NCBI GenBank assembly: GCA_036785705.1
Contig: JAWUZG010000018.1
Coordinates: 8,839,501-8,903,500 of the forward strand
Source of the DNA: Acanthornis magna
Taxonomy: Eukaryota; Chordata; Aves; Passeriformes; Acanthizidae
Direction of reading: 5' to 3'
Length of the DNA stretch: 64,000 bases
Shown here: piece after piece, positions 15,201 through 30,200 of the stretch
Position numbering within the stretch: the first letter of the stretch is position 1
Layout: each line of letters opens with the position of its first letter
The notes under the pieces: model-generated
The model's input: only the letters and a program-made list of their open reading frames with translations
What the model was told of the DNA's origin: nothing
Database searches by the model: none
Made by a program: the position numbers and the translations under genes

Positions 15201-18200
15201 CACAATTTCCATGGGTGAAATTTTCTGAATTTGGATAGTAAAGAGACTTCAGTTAATGGTTAAACATTTGTTTAGGTCATCACTGACCACACTTCGACAA
15301 ATTTATGTCAACATTAAAATTCCATTTAAAACATATTAATAAAAATATATTAAACAACACGATAGATTTTTAGAACTTTTCAGCAATACAATTTCTTTAA
15401 CATAGTCTAGGCAAGAAATAGGGTTTTCAGAAGAATCTGTGAGATTTACACAGTTGAATTGGTTAAGAATAGATATTGCAAAGAAAGACCTTGAGAGCCT
15501 AAAATTAATCACCAAGGATTACTCAGATACTCCCTTTGTCCCAGCACCTCCCTTTGTCCCCCTGACTTCTTAAATACTTTATCCAAAGACAACTGCGTTG
15601 AAAAACAAATGACACTGTAGAACAACCACCAGAATCCAGATCAGATTTTCTCACCTGCACTGGTCCAGTGAACCAGCTATGATGTAATACACACAGATAC
15701 AGCTACATAACCTAAGGCACTGAGGTCAAAAGTGCAAGGATGTATGGATGTATTTTGTTCATTGATCAAGAGTGGTTTTTGGAGCTTGGAGTTGGGGAGA
15801 AGGAGTTGTAACAGCTCAAGATTGTGAATTTGAGGTTTTTATAAAATCTGGTAGTTGTAGGTCTGGTATAGTCAATGCCAGCAACTCCCCTTAAAGAGCA
15901 TTCAACAGCAGGTACTGGGCAGGAAAACAAGAAACTACAACTACTGTGATCACTCCTTGATATGCACCCCACTCTGAGGCAGCGTGAGTTCCTCAGCCCA
16001 ACACTCCACCTCCAGGCTGCCAGGAATAGAGCTGAAATGTTTTATAGACACTAGAGGACCAGTGCTTCACAAGTCTCTGAGGTTCCTTTCTGAAGCCATG
16101 TGCACTTCTGGCTTCTACAATGAATAGGACTTCCACAGTTTAGTTGTTCACAATGTGTAAAAGTAATTCAATCTGTTTATTTTAAGCTTGTTGCTTTATA
16201 AAAAGGCATGAGATTTCCTTGGGTTTGTATTGAAAAGATGCCATATAATTGTTCTCTACCCTCTTTTTATGGTTTTATACACCTGTTTGTCTTTTTCTGA
16301 CTTCTAAGGAACTCAATCTCTTTTGTCCCTCCTCATATAAAAGCTTTTTCATTCCTCTGGTCATTATTGCTCTCCTGTGTAAACCGGGATCACCTAAATT
16401 TTCCCCAGTTCTTGAGGATAATTCTGAGATTCATGCCCAAAAATTCTAATCCCAGTCTTATCAGAGATTTGCAGCTTGGCACCAGGGATACACACTGTGT
16501 TAGAAGGAAATTACTCACTTGGTATTTTGCTTGTCCTACTTGTTTCTTCTTTTCATTTCAGAAATGATAGTAGGAAATTTGTAGGGAATTCGAACTAAAG
16601 AACATAAAAATGAGACATCCAAGAAACTGGAAGTGAAAAACAAGCTTTTGAGTTCTTGCTTTCTAATAATACGACGTCACAATATACTCAGACATATAAG
16701 GAGAAAACAATGACCAAGTAACTTTAAACAAATTTACATTGCAACCCAACTCATCTTCGCCAGCTGCCCATGCAAAGGAAACAATGGCATATTGCGAAGA
16801 CAGATGTGTCAAACGAAAACCACACAAAATCTTTGAACAGGACACATTTGGCTGCACACCACAGGCCACACTGCTGGGGGCAAAAGTGATACTGAAGGTA
16901 TTTCCACAAGTGTGGAAACCCCAACACAGCAACTGGAAGTGTAACAAAGCAACAAATACCAAGATCAGTGACAGCACCAGTCATGACAGCCTGTAATCTG
17001 CTAAGATTAAAAGCCAACAGACACCCCAACTACTTCAATTTAAAAAAAAAAAAAATGCAGCTTTGAAGAGACCTCAATAGCATCTACGTTGCCACACAAA
17101 ACAGTCAAAGACTACAGCCATCTACCTGACATGCTCTCAAGCTGTCTGAAGACAATTCTACATCCAGATACATGCTCTGAAAGAGCACTGACACAGTAAG
17201 CTTGAGCTAAGTGAACTCAGTGTGCCCCCACCACAGGGTTACCTGGTGGGACAAGTCACACCTGCTCCGACTGCCACCAGATATCTGGGAAGGCCTTGCA
17301 GTGACCATGTCTCACTTATGGAACAGACCAGCCAGGACAGGATCAAGGAAATGTCAAATGAATTCCAGAGATATGTATACATGGTTATTAGGTCAAAGAG
17401 CATTTTATGGTGGTTGGGCCCCACCACACCCAACATCAGTAAAGACAAAATGTTCTTGAAGGAACTACTTTTTTTTTTTCTCTTTCAGAAGGTGGATTGA
17501 ACAAGGAATAGTCTAAAACTTGACTCTTTCTTTTAAATATTTAACATCTGATAAATGCCTGTTTCTGTCCAACTGATTAATCAGATTTAGTAACCTGACC
17601 TAAAAAGAAATCCTATGATTACCTCAAAATACTTAAATCATGGGCAGGACTAAAATGCCTGCAAAATATGGCACAAGGGAAGTGTTATCCTTCTATGCTT
17701 AGCCTTGGAACTTGGGAATTTGAGTGAACAAGATCCCTCTTTAGAATCAAATGGGGACAGATGTGCTTACGTGGTGGGTGGGCACGGGTGGACATGAGCC
17801 CCTCCAACCTCTCTAATGAGCAATTTCCTCAGATTCAAAGAAAAATTTCATAAAAAGTTAAAGAGAAATGGCAACTTGCCTCCTATTACCACTGGCCTAA
17901 CTGCTTGGGCTGCTGGTTCTATAAAAAGAGGTTTTTTTAAAGAAAATTATTGTTAAAACCATTTGGCTGAAAGCGAAGAGCTATTGAAAAGTACAGTCAA
18001 ACTGGCAGCTTGCTCTTAAAATTCCCCCCACCACTTTTATAAGTATCGTTTTGCTTGTGGCTTTTAACAGCTGTTCACACACGTCTAAGCTAGATGTGAA
18101 CTTTTATTTTCCCAAAACTAAATGGGAAGCTTTAAACAGCATCTGATTTAATTTTTTTTTAATTAAAAGCGGAGGTTAAAAGGACTGTGGAAATGGATGA

Positions 18201-21200
18201 TGCAGCTGTGCTGATGCTAGGGAAAAGAATTCCAGAACAAGAAGTGAGGCAGAGTAAACACAAAGTAAGTCTCCCAACACTAAGTGCACACCACGCTCAA
18301 GTGATTTTATTAGCTGAAGCTAACTCTATGTTTCTTCAGAAACATTTTTCAAAATTAAACTAAATTATATTTTGCAAGTATAATAGAATTGTGACGTCTA
18401 CTATGCTTTTCCTTCAGGGCAAACCTAAAATTAATTCCAGAATGAGGTGGCTTCACAGGTTCCAATATTATTCCCAAATTCATTTACAAACTCAGAAAAC
18501 TCAGACACTCAAGTCAGAACTAGCTCATTAATATTGCCATATATTTACTGGTGTGGTTATCAAAAGAATTGAACTTCCCCTGCATTTAGACATATTCTTG
18601 GAAGAATTAAACATTTAGAGTCACATTTGCAATGGTACTGAGAGACTGAAAGATGAAAGCAGGCATTCCTAGGAGTACTTTTTAAAGTACAAAAGCAACT
18701 ACTGGGCAACTAGGCAATGGTTTAACCACATTGAAAAGCCCCACCAGACAGCAGTCTACATTTTTAAGGACCAGCATACTCACAAAAATTCTCCCTTCTT
18801 GGCCTAATTACTTTAATACACAGCACTCGATACTAAATTAAAAAAAAAAAAAAAAACCTCACAGAAAGAATAAAAATGCCACATTTTATTTCTACTTGTA
18901 CATGTTAAGTAAGAAAGCATGCTATGACTATATAACAATTCTGGATATTGACACATATTTAAAGGTCTATTCTACTAAAGTTCTTACAAATAAAAAAGCA
19001 GTTCAAAAAACAAAAAAGCAGTCTAGAAAATTCATAGGATTATGAAGGAAATGCCACATTAATTCATGAGGATTATGTACCCTGTAGACTGTAATAGCTC
19101 CAAAAGACATCTTCTTCAGTACACTAGTAGAGCTACTATTTAAACCAAAAGAATTTAGTAGTTCATCCATCAAGTTTAAGCAAAGAAGCTGTTAGAACTT
19201 CTGTAAAATGTCTACAGTAAGAAGCAGAGTAAGAAAGTATGCAGTAGGCCACACTTCTCAAAACATAACTATTAAAAAGGAAAAAGGGAAAAAAAAAAAC
19301 CAAATAAAAACCTAGTGTCCATACTGCGCTGATGAAGCAACAGTTCCAGGACATCAATGGATGAAAAGAAAACCAACAACATTAAAAGCATTCCCTTTGC
19401 ACCAAGCCCAAGGGACTAGGTGTAAAGAGTATGAAGAAGATGAAAAAGTGGCAGAAGAGAGACAAGTAATCCTCAGCAAAGCCTCATAGAGAGACGTAGA
19501 TGGAAAATTACAGTGATGCATTCATTTGTTTGCCTCCCTTGTCCACCCACCTACAAGAGGCTCATATATAAATATGAAAATCTGAGCTAATCAAAACCAG
19601 AAATCCAGAACATTCTAGTCAGGTCCAATAAAAAATATTGCAACCTGGATCCCTTCCTGGGACAATATCCTCTGGGATATTGTCTTTGATGATACGAAGT
19701 CTTGATTTTTGTTGGGTTAGTTCCTTGCTAAATCCAGGGCACAGTCAAACAAATGAAACCCCAGTCACAGGTGAAACATTTTATGCAAGTGCATATAAAT
19801 TACATTTGTGCACTTTAACAAATCAAAAGCAGAAAATAAAAATTCACCACAGGTAAACACAATTATATAGCAAATACATCATTAATGTTTCTGACCCTTC
19901 TACACGAAAACCCTGGTGCTTTAAGAAGTGATATTAATATACTGTACACCACTTGCAGATAAAATGATTCAGAGTGCACCAATTCACATGTTTTGTATCA
20001 GACAGCAGAAAGGAGACTTAATAAGCATAACTGTGAAGTGGTTATAAGTCACTTTTTGGTTTAGTTCCTAATAGTACTGTCCTCAGCACTAGAAATATAT
20101 ATAAACTAATTACATGAGTATCACTCAATGAAAAGACAGAAGGAACCATCAATGACTAATATACATTTTGTCAAAATATACAGTTTCTTACTATTCCACA
20201 AGTGAGCTGGAGAAAAAATTGGCCAACCAACTTCAGAAATGGATACAAACTACCACCAGGACAGAGATGCATCCACACCATAAAATGCTCAAAAATGGAT
20301 GGCAGAGAAACAGAAAATGCCTTGCTACTACAGGACACTTCTTCATCCAAAGGATACCAGAAATACTTTCTTTTCCCTACTGTCAGTCACTATGAGCCTA
20401 AATGTATGAGAAGGTAGCTCCCAAAAGGTACACAGAAATTTTCCTGTCCTGAGAATTCTTAGCTGGAAGTGTTCCCCTCAGGTTAAACAACTACAAAAGC
20501 ATGTGGTTTTGCAACCTAATAAATAAGGCATAAAACAGTGAAAGTAATCAAATTCAAATGAAAAGAAAGCATTCAAATGAAAAGTAACCATTTCCATCAA
20601 TAAAGCAATATAATCTGTTTAGGATAAGGAAAGGGGTTTTATTGCATGTCTGCTCAGTGCTCCTTCTACACATTGGTTTCCTAATCACAGACTTTGTCAA
20701 GAACCTGACTTTGCCTACAAATGCCAGCAAGGTTTGGGATGTTAGCAGTCTGTACTGCTTTAGAGAAAAACTGATGGTCTTTCAAAATTATCTGTTCTAG
20801 TTCAGTATGAATTACTGGACAAGATGCAAGACGTAGAGAACAAAATATTATGGCTGTGCTGTGCAGATCAAGCCTGATTATAAACCAATGCTTGAGACTA
20901 AAATCTCTGAAACAAATCTTGGTCACACTGGTGTCAAAGGCCAAACAGTACCACCGACAATGAAACTAGACGTTCAGTTGTAAAGTTATGATTTTTCAGG
21001 TCCCTCTCAAAGCAGATCAAATCTTAAAGCTTATCCTCACAAATTGGTCAATATTATGAAAGAGTAGGGTACTACTCCATGTAAACACCACAATTAAAAT
21101 AACATTTCTATGATCATTTCAAAATTAAGAGATGAGGGGAGTTAACAGTTGTTTTGGTGACTACAAAAGACCAAAACAGTGGATTTGTAAGTATGCTTCA

Positions 21201-24200
21201 ATTCTAGAGAAACAATGTACAAGATATATTTCTGTCCAGTTTGCTCTCTAGTGTCCTGCTTCCATTATTAGTTCGTTGCCATGCTCTAAGCTTTAAAATA
21301 TGAAGGAAACTGAAGTCTTGTTTCAGTGCTTTTGAAGGCAATGAGACTGCTTGGAACAAGTGAGGATAAATGTATATGGTGGGATTGTGATGTTGCTATA
21401 GTAGTCTTTCATGAATAGTAATTACCCTGCAAGCGTGTAAAGCAGACAGGCCCAGTTGCATAAGGCTCAATGCAAGTTTTATGAACTGCAGAAAAGCATG
21501 ATTAGTATGGGGGGAAAAACATGTTTCACACTTTTATTGTAAAGAACATGAGAATCTCACAGAAACTGCCAGAACAGATGTTCATAAATTGGGCCCTTAA
21601 TCTTGCAGCACTTTCCAGGTTTTAAGCTATATCCACTGGTCTGTAGAACATATTCCTCTCTTTTTAATATAATTCTTCTGTTTAGTTTTTTTAATAAATA
21701 AGTTTATGACTTTAGTAGTGTTGCCAGCTGTTCAATTTTGATTTACTGTCAGAGTCTGCTTTAATATATAGTGGCTTTTGTGGCTTACCCATATAGATTA
21801 CATTTTAAGCTTCAAGATATCACTATAAAGCAGCTGGAAAAAGTACTGGCTGTGCTCAGAAACCAGCATTATTGCCCTAGTGATAAACCACTGAAACATG
21901 CAACTAGACCAGTAACCATTCTCCAATAAACTTTTGTATACACCATTCCCAAAATAAAACTGCAAAACTTATGGTGTAAGAGCAGGTCATCTTAACACAT
22001 GCACTTTAAAAAACAAACCCAACAAAATTGCTAAATTATTAATTAGGCAGTATATTAGCTGGCAATGGAGATCTCTACAATGATTGCTCTTTATTTTTTC
22101 ATTACATTGTTTCCTTTACTTCTACTGTGCAGCTTGAGACAAAAAATAAACTATTTTAGAACTGCTTTCTAGAAATTTTCTTTAAAGCAGTGTTTACTGA
22201 ATATTACTGGGAAAGAACTGTCAGTACTCTTCACACTGAACCATTTTCAACCTTGCAGAATTACAATACAACCAGACTAGGCTTCTTTTCTCCAGCATCT
22301 GCAAGTACACAGGGTAATGTTATTAAAATAAACTACCACAACAGTATACTTAAAATTAAACAATGAATTAAACTCAAAAACTCTGGAAATTCTCTACAGC
22401 TGAACTAGTTCAGAACCATCACTCAGAATTAGGGATTTTTTATTACACTGAAAATTACTTTTTCTGCTCAAAAAGATTCCTTTTTCCATATAACACTAAC
22501 ACCCTAAAAAAAATTGCAGCCAAGAGAACCAAACTGTTTGATTCAGAAAGATCAGTTGGTGCCTCATGAGAGGCAGTTTTTTGCTTGTCTTACACTGTAA
22601 TTTTCTCCCAAGTTTAGATTTGCCAGTTGGACAGTATCCATGGTGCATCACTCTCATGAAGTCCTATCATACCTAAGGGGAAGGCAGACCCACATCATGG
22701 GAGACATAATGGGAAAAATAAAACAAAAACAAAACCAGCCTTTCCACCCATAGCATCAGGAGTAAACCCTGTGGGAGAATGAAGAGAAGTATAAAAACTT
22801 CACATCCCATGAGACACCGCAGTGGCATCTCCAAAACAAAGTATGACAAGCTTTTCCATAATGCTTTTGAAGAGGAACTGAGAAGTAGACTCCAAATGCC
22901 ACCATTTTCTATGTCATGAGCAGAACATAAAAATATTTTTGAAACAGTTCAACTTAACACCATGACCAACAACTATACACTGCTTTCTTCCGTCTGCATG
23001 CCTTCAGCAAGTTACTTTTCAAAGTTTCCGGTAAATGTATAAAGTAAGGTTTTAGGAACTGAGGTTCTCTCTTTCTGTCCACAGTATCAAAGGTGCGCTA
23101 TCTGTACAAATCTTGGTTTTTCCAGCCTTCATGTTAAATTAACTACCACCAATAAAAAATACTTGGTTGCAAAATCCAACAATTTAAAGTTGCCCTCAAT
23201 ACACATAATGATTATATCCCTATATTTTTTCCAAAGCAAGCCTTTCTCAAGACAGTTTACTATTCTGTGGGTTCCATTCAACTCCTTAGTCTGCAGCTTT
23301 TTTTTTAATTACTCTTTAGCATATGAAACAAAAAGCAATGGTTTTGATGGCAGTTTTTAAATGATATGACTTACGTATGATTGAGTTCTCCAGTCAAAGT
23401 TAGAAAGAGTTAATGTTATTCCTCTTTCTGTACATATTTCTGTCTGTACAATTTTCCTGCCATTTCAAAACTGTAATGAATTCTACCATCCCATACTTAT
23501 TATATCAGTGTGATATAGTCCTGTTATCATACATAATTAGGTAAACATATTGGACAATATTTACATCCAAAGAAAACCCTCATGGTATGCAGATTAAAAA
23601 AGGTAATCCAAAAGAATATTATAAACTAGGGGCTAGTATAAAAACATCAGAGTAAACTTGGAGGAGCTCACTAAATATGCTCTAAATTTAGACCCATGTA
23701 AACAACAAACATTTTTATCTTAAAAAATCAAAAATATATAATGAAAATTTCATAGGGAACTCAGTATTTTTAAAATAGAAACTATGTGAAATGCACATAA
23801 AATAAAGCCCACCTCTTTTAAGACCTTATTTTAAATAAATAAATTAGATTGCTAATTTACCATTCTTAATCACTGTACTCCACCCTCCTTAACGAACTCA
23901 TTTCAGTAAATCTTAAAATTGATTTTTAACTGAATTTAATGCACAGTCTTAGATCTCTCCTTCAAAAATGAGTATATTTTGAAGTTATTTTGAAGCACAG
24001 AGTGTAAATAACAACAATATTGTCTGCATTTACCCAGCAGGCTTATCTCAGTGATCTGTTTGGCTTAGTAGTTACTCCCCTGCTAACACCTTCACGATCT
24101 CATATTACACACACAGAAGTAATGACCTTTTTTTTTTCAAATACCATTTTTCCCCTCAAAAAAATCCATGATCTATAAAATACACCAAAATAAATAGGAG

Positions 24201-27200
24201 AAAGAAACTGCCTCAACAAGTACCTCAACAAGACATATCTTCTCAAATACTGGAACAATGAAGAACTCATAACCTTAAGTGCTTAATATGCTTAAAGCTC
24301 TATCAAAAAAGCCACACATTTAGCAGAGTATACATGTTCCTGTACTGAAATGGGCATCAAAAACCCACAATGTCTCAGGAACGGAGCTGTAACTGTGGGC
24401 TAAATTTGAAATGGTACCATTAATTTCCACTACTCTTGCAAAACCTCAATAAACATGATGATGTCCAGACAATTGCATCATTTAAAAATACACATACAAT
24501 GCATTCCCTGTAATTTTTCTTCTTTGTTCTTAAATCTGCATGAATATCATTCATACTTTACCACTAAGAGAGTGAAGGCAATCCATTATGATTATTCCCC
24601 ATATTAGCATAGACTATCCCTCATTCTCTAAATTGAACTGGAATAACTTCTTACTTCCAATAAAAGTCTCAATTTTTTTCCAGTTCATTGAAATAAATAG
24701 AAAAAGCTTAAGTTTTCACTGCTAATTAGGAATAAATTTCTCTTCCACACTTCCTGCCCCTACAAAGAAATTAAATATACTCAACTACTACATGCATTTT
24801 AGTTGAAGTTGCAGAGTACACATAAACACTGTACAACTGTCACTGTATTTATCAGTCTGACTCTGAAACTCTGAAGCTTTAAAAAAAGATTAGTTTACTG
24901 ACTTATCTAGCTTTTGAATAGAAAATAATGCTACAATAACACTTGTCTTTTTCCCCATTTTGTGCAAAATCCTAATATTAATGCCCTATTCACACTCAAA
25001 ATTTGGTTATCCTCTCTCATCAACTTCCTTCAATAATAATATATGAGAATATATTTCCACAGTAGCTAATGGAGACATTCCTACAAATCAATGTGCTGCA
25101 GTGATACAGAAATAAAAGCTTACTTCACTGTAATGATGCTTCCAGACTTCCCTCAAGTCAGGTGGTTACTTGCAGTTAATGATCTGTGACATACCACACA
25201 AGTAGTCCTAAAAAGACTTATTATCCACTGCATGTGCAACAATATTTGCTTTATGGATGGCTAAATGAATGAAGACATTCAATGTAACTGTAAAAGTAAA
25301 ATCAAAAGAAAACTTACAAGTAACATGTTTTCTTTGAGTAAAAGAGCTGTGAACATTTTCCATTAATACTTAACCTTTTGCTGGAGCAGTGCAACCACAT
25401 ATAATGCTTGAATCCATAAAGCCCAAGAGCTGCTCAGGGTTAACACTGATTAACTGCCCCCAATCAAATCTTATAACTTTTAAAAATTTCAGAGAGCTTC
25501 CCTCCATTAATAAAATCAAAACTGCATTTATGTCATGTGGCAGGACAACTGCCTAAGAAAAACAATTCTGTCCTGTTTCAAAAATGGGTATTTTTTTCAA
25601 TCCAATAAAACAGACATGAATTTGACTGGGTTTTAAAACTATGTATATTATGCTCCACTGGCTTCTATTAATATACTAATAGAAAAGAATAGCAAATTAA
25701 CCTAAAATAAGCTCCAATCCAACAGCACAATATCTCCCATGACTCTCAGACTGTGCAGACATTCACACATTTTCTGTTTATAATTTTTTTCATTTACTAG
25801 ACTCAGCTTTTGTCCACCATATGTCCACCGTAGATTAACTATTCCCTTAGGTACAATTAAGGGCTTTCCATTTGTTGTAAGAAGACCTAAGTATGAAGGA
25901 CGCAGCCAGAAAAAACATTTCTACCTAAACCAAAAACAGAAGCACATTCAGCCTGGACTATAGTTTATGCAGCATCTTTTTTATTGGACGTATGTCTACA
26001 TTGCTAAATAAACTACAGACAAAATCCATGGAAACAGTAAGAGATCTCTCAGCATTTCATTTGTGTATTATTATAAAAATATGATACATATACTGTTCTA
26101 ACCTTTGTATTTAAACAGTTTACTTCTATTTGCATTTTTCAATGACATCTCTACAGATTTTTCTGAATTTAAGCATAACCGTTAAGGAATGAGAATATAT
26201 TATTTACTGGCACTTCTGTCACACTGGTGTTTCAGTTCCAGCTACAGTAACAACAGTCTGTCAGGTCCTTGAACTTAGTTGTGGTTCTTGGTTTGTCATA
26301 GCAGGCAAAACTCAAGTGCATAAAACAAAAACCTCAAGTACAGCCACAAGATTTGACATGTAATAAGAAGAAACCAGTTTATTCATAGTCACTAAAATAA
26401 AAAAAGTGTAGCATAAGAACTGTGTGTTAGTTGGAAAAGTTCATGATTACTCTCCCTTTTCTGTTAAAGCACTGTATGAAAAATGAGAAAACATTAATTT
26501 CTGCAAATACTTTGCATGTATCTGAACTGCCCTGGTTCAAAAGAACAGAAATTACTGATTTTCATAGAACTACACCTGTTCACACCAGGGTTCTGTCTAG
26601 CTGTACAAATCTCAAACTCAGACAAGTGGTACAACAGTAATTTATCTTCTGTGTGCAAGTAGTGTATATTGTTCAACTTTAACCCTGTACTGAACCCCAG
26701 ACTGCAGCAGAACACAAAAGAAAAAGCAAGCTATGAACTAATGCTATCTGGGCTTAATACGGGTATTTGATAAGGATTATTAATTCTCTTTTGAGAAGCA
26801 TGAGAGAAAGGATTTCCCCTCTCTACTTTTTTTTTTTTGTTTTCTTTTTTTTTTTTTGTAGGTACTCTGGCAGAGGCCATTTGGTTTTTAAGAGCCACCA
26901 TCAAAACCTATCTTGCATAAATGCTTCAGCCCATCCTGCATACATGCTTCAGTAATGGCTGCAGCACTGGAACAAAGTACAGAAGTCTAAAAATTTGCCT
27001 TTAATCAGGTTAATTATCAGCTTCTGTGTCCATTGCCTTCCCATCCAAGAGGTCATTTCGTGAAGGATTCTGAAAGATGGCCCGAAGTGAAACATGGGCT
27101 GATTTGCAACCAGATGCAACAGATACATTTACCACAGCAGATCAGATGAAGACCGCAGTCAGAATGGAATACATATGCATAGATCATTGGGATCTTTCCT

Positions 27201-30200
27201 GCCAGGTGTTTTCCCTTCACAGCCAATAGAATATGGCGAGGTAAATACTACACAAGAGCAATAAACTTTCCTCCTTTTGTTCTGTGTAATGTTCTGCGAG
27301 CTCAGATCCTTTCTTAAGAAAGGCACTTGAGGCTCAAGCTCTGTCTACTAATCACAGTTTAGTAGACTTGTCTATATGGCAACTTTACAGACATAATTAA
27401 ACAGATCTCTTCAGCATAGAAGCAAAAATCTTCTCTCAGAACCATTAATATTAAGCCAAGCATGATTTAGGATCAAAATCTTGCAAGACAGATGCCTTCT
27501 CAGACAAGCAAAGTAATTTTCTCACTCAAAAATGCGTGTGTTTCTACATTGCTCCCACCAGTGAAGTAATACAGAGAACATTGAGACACTGGATTGGAAA
27601 TATTATGGTGAATAAAATATCATTTTCACATGTGATCATCCCTTCCATCAATTTAAGTTTCTTGTTAAAAATATTTTTTAATAGTTACCTGACCATTGAA
27701 ACAAACAAATCCATAAGACTGCAATTTTCTATTAATCTTACAAGTCTGTTGAGACAAACATTCTATACATATTTTAAAACAGGGTATCATTCTACATTTA
27801 TTTAAATGAGTTGGTAAGTTGACTGTAGAACAGGACAAGGTTTTCTTTTTAAGGGAGTCTCTACATGTAAGCAGTTTACCCTCCAATCCCAAGAGCATGT
27901 GTAAGGCTCAGGTGACCAGACCTGCCATCAGGCATACACGAACTTTAGTTTAACCAGGCACAAGACTCTAAAGAACAGGGGTCTTTGCATTAGCTGCTCA
28001 ACACTTGTCTTAGGTGAAGGGCCTAAAAAGGGCAAGCCCATGGGAAGCAAGAACAGAAAACAGCTGGGGGAGGTTGGGAGGGACAAGAGAATGAATGCAT
28101 AGCTGTGAATTTTAATAAGCCAGAATCTCAAAGTAAGTATTAATGAAGAAATTTTCTGAGTACAACTGGGGAGACTAAGTATATAAGACAGCAACAGAGT
28201 CTAAAAACAGACTGCGCAAGTCCCATGACAGCCAGATTCACATTAGTACACAGTACACCAAACATTAATTCCTATCTGGGTTGGAAAATGTTTCTTTCTG
28301 AGCTCAGATAAGATAGGTAAAAACATTTTATGTTGCATGTAAAGTCAAGTTAAAGGGTACACTAAAATGTAACCTTTAAACTTCACAATGTAACAGCATA
28401 CCACTTCCTGTTCAGAGATAGCACTCCAAGATCAATTAATCATGGCTAAGACGAACAAACGGTCAACATTCTTAATTAGTGTTGATGCATTCTCTTCTGT
28501 GCCCTCATCTGTCATGAAGACTGTTTAAAAATCTGAGTTATTAGTCTTTATTGAGGAGTGGATCTGGTTAATATCTCTAAGAACAGAAATCATTCATCTA
28601 GCCACTATACACCAGTACCTGATAATTCCTACCCCCTATATAAGCTACAGATAACCACCGCCCTAAGACCATCTTGGTAGCTATAAATCAAAATGAGTAT
28701 AGCTCCCATGCAACCTGGGTTAATTTTTGTTTACAATATATCCACTGAAAATGCTGGTATGACACTTGAGGAGACTGCTTATAGATTAGTGCACAAAAAA
28801 ATATATAAAGCAGTCAAGGTAGAAAGCAAGAAAACACATCAATCATGCAAAACATGGTAAACCCTCTCTAATTCACACTTAATGACTAGAACATCCATTG
28901 TGATCGCTGAACTTTATCAATACCTAATTTAAGCAAAGAGTCTAAGTGCACAAAACACAATTCATTCACTTAATAACTAGAGTTTTGTTTATACTACACA
29001 AATCAAAGTATTTGACAGCAATGTATCTACAAAAATTTTAACTTACTGCATAGAAACTCAAAAACATTTGTTAAAATTAACAGTAAGGTTTACTCCTCGA
29101 TTAGCAGTGCAAAAGAAGTATTAGCAATACAGAAATCAACACACTTAAAATATACTTTGTATTAAATAAGACTAAAATAACACAAAGTAAGTTACTAGGA
29201 AAGTCAAATTTAAGATTCAATATCAGCTGTAAAGTTCACGATTTTTAAGACCTTATGGCTTGTAATTAATAGAAAAAATAGTTCTACATAAAATTCTATA
29301 ATTCCTTCTGTTGTTCACCAAACACACAGACAAAACTCTGGAAAGACAGAGAACTAACTGAAAATTGAGTATAGGTGCAGAAAGCAGGTCTGGGCAAGAT
29401 CTTGATTCAAATCAGCTTCCTACTCTCTCTGACCAAACGTGTAGGACAGGCTATGGAAAAAAAGAAAAAATGTACAGGAAGGAAAAAGAATGAAAACCGA
29501 AACTAAGCACCCAGGAGGAAGCCAGCCACCTTAAATAAAGCACTGGTTTTACAACAGAGGTCTGCATCTCTGAAGCTCTTGTTCTCCCAATTATTTTTAA
29601 CAAATTAGTGGGCAATTACAGTCCTTCATTTTAGGTACTACTGGATAACAAAAAAAAAATAAAAAGGAAAATAAAAAAGAGAGGTGGGAAGGTCCAGAAT
29701 GTAGATGTCAATTCACACTGCGTTACTATTTTCAAATAAATTTCTGATAGATGAGAGACCAGCACCTGATTGGAGCTTTTTAAGTAGAAATTACCTTTCC
29801 AATGTTTCATGAGTAAATTTTAATCTCTTACAATCGCAACAGGACATTTTAATAGATTGACACCACTCTGAAGTTAATTATCATGTTTTAAACAGACACA
29901 GTAGCTTACTGTGTTCATGCTGCTATTCTATTGCAATGTACAATAAACCAGAATAGTGAAAACAAGCACTGATTCATTTAAATCAGCACTGACCAATTTC
30001 TTCAAGTTTATGGGATACTAGAGAAATCCCCACAAACTTAACATTTAAGAGAATGACTATAAATTGATACTAGAAACCACTAATAAATTATCTATAAAAC
30101 TGCATGACATAACAGTAGTAAACAATTATGCACCATAATTGCTATGCTATATATCAAATGCTATATATCAAATAATTTACTTTCAATTACAAAATTACCC

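Noticed and set aside
26820..26865. Polypyrimidine tract ending in GTAG that resembles a plus-strand splice acceptor
   Set aside because: No coding exon follows and no plus-strand gene is evident. It is better explained as a low-complexity T tract.
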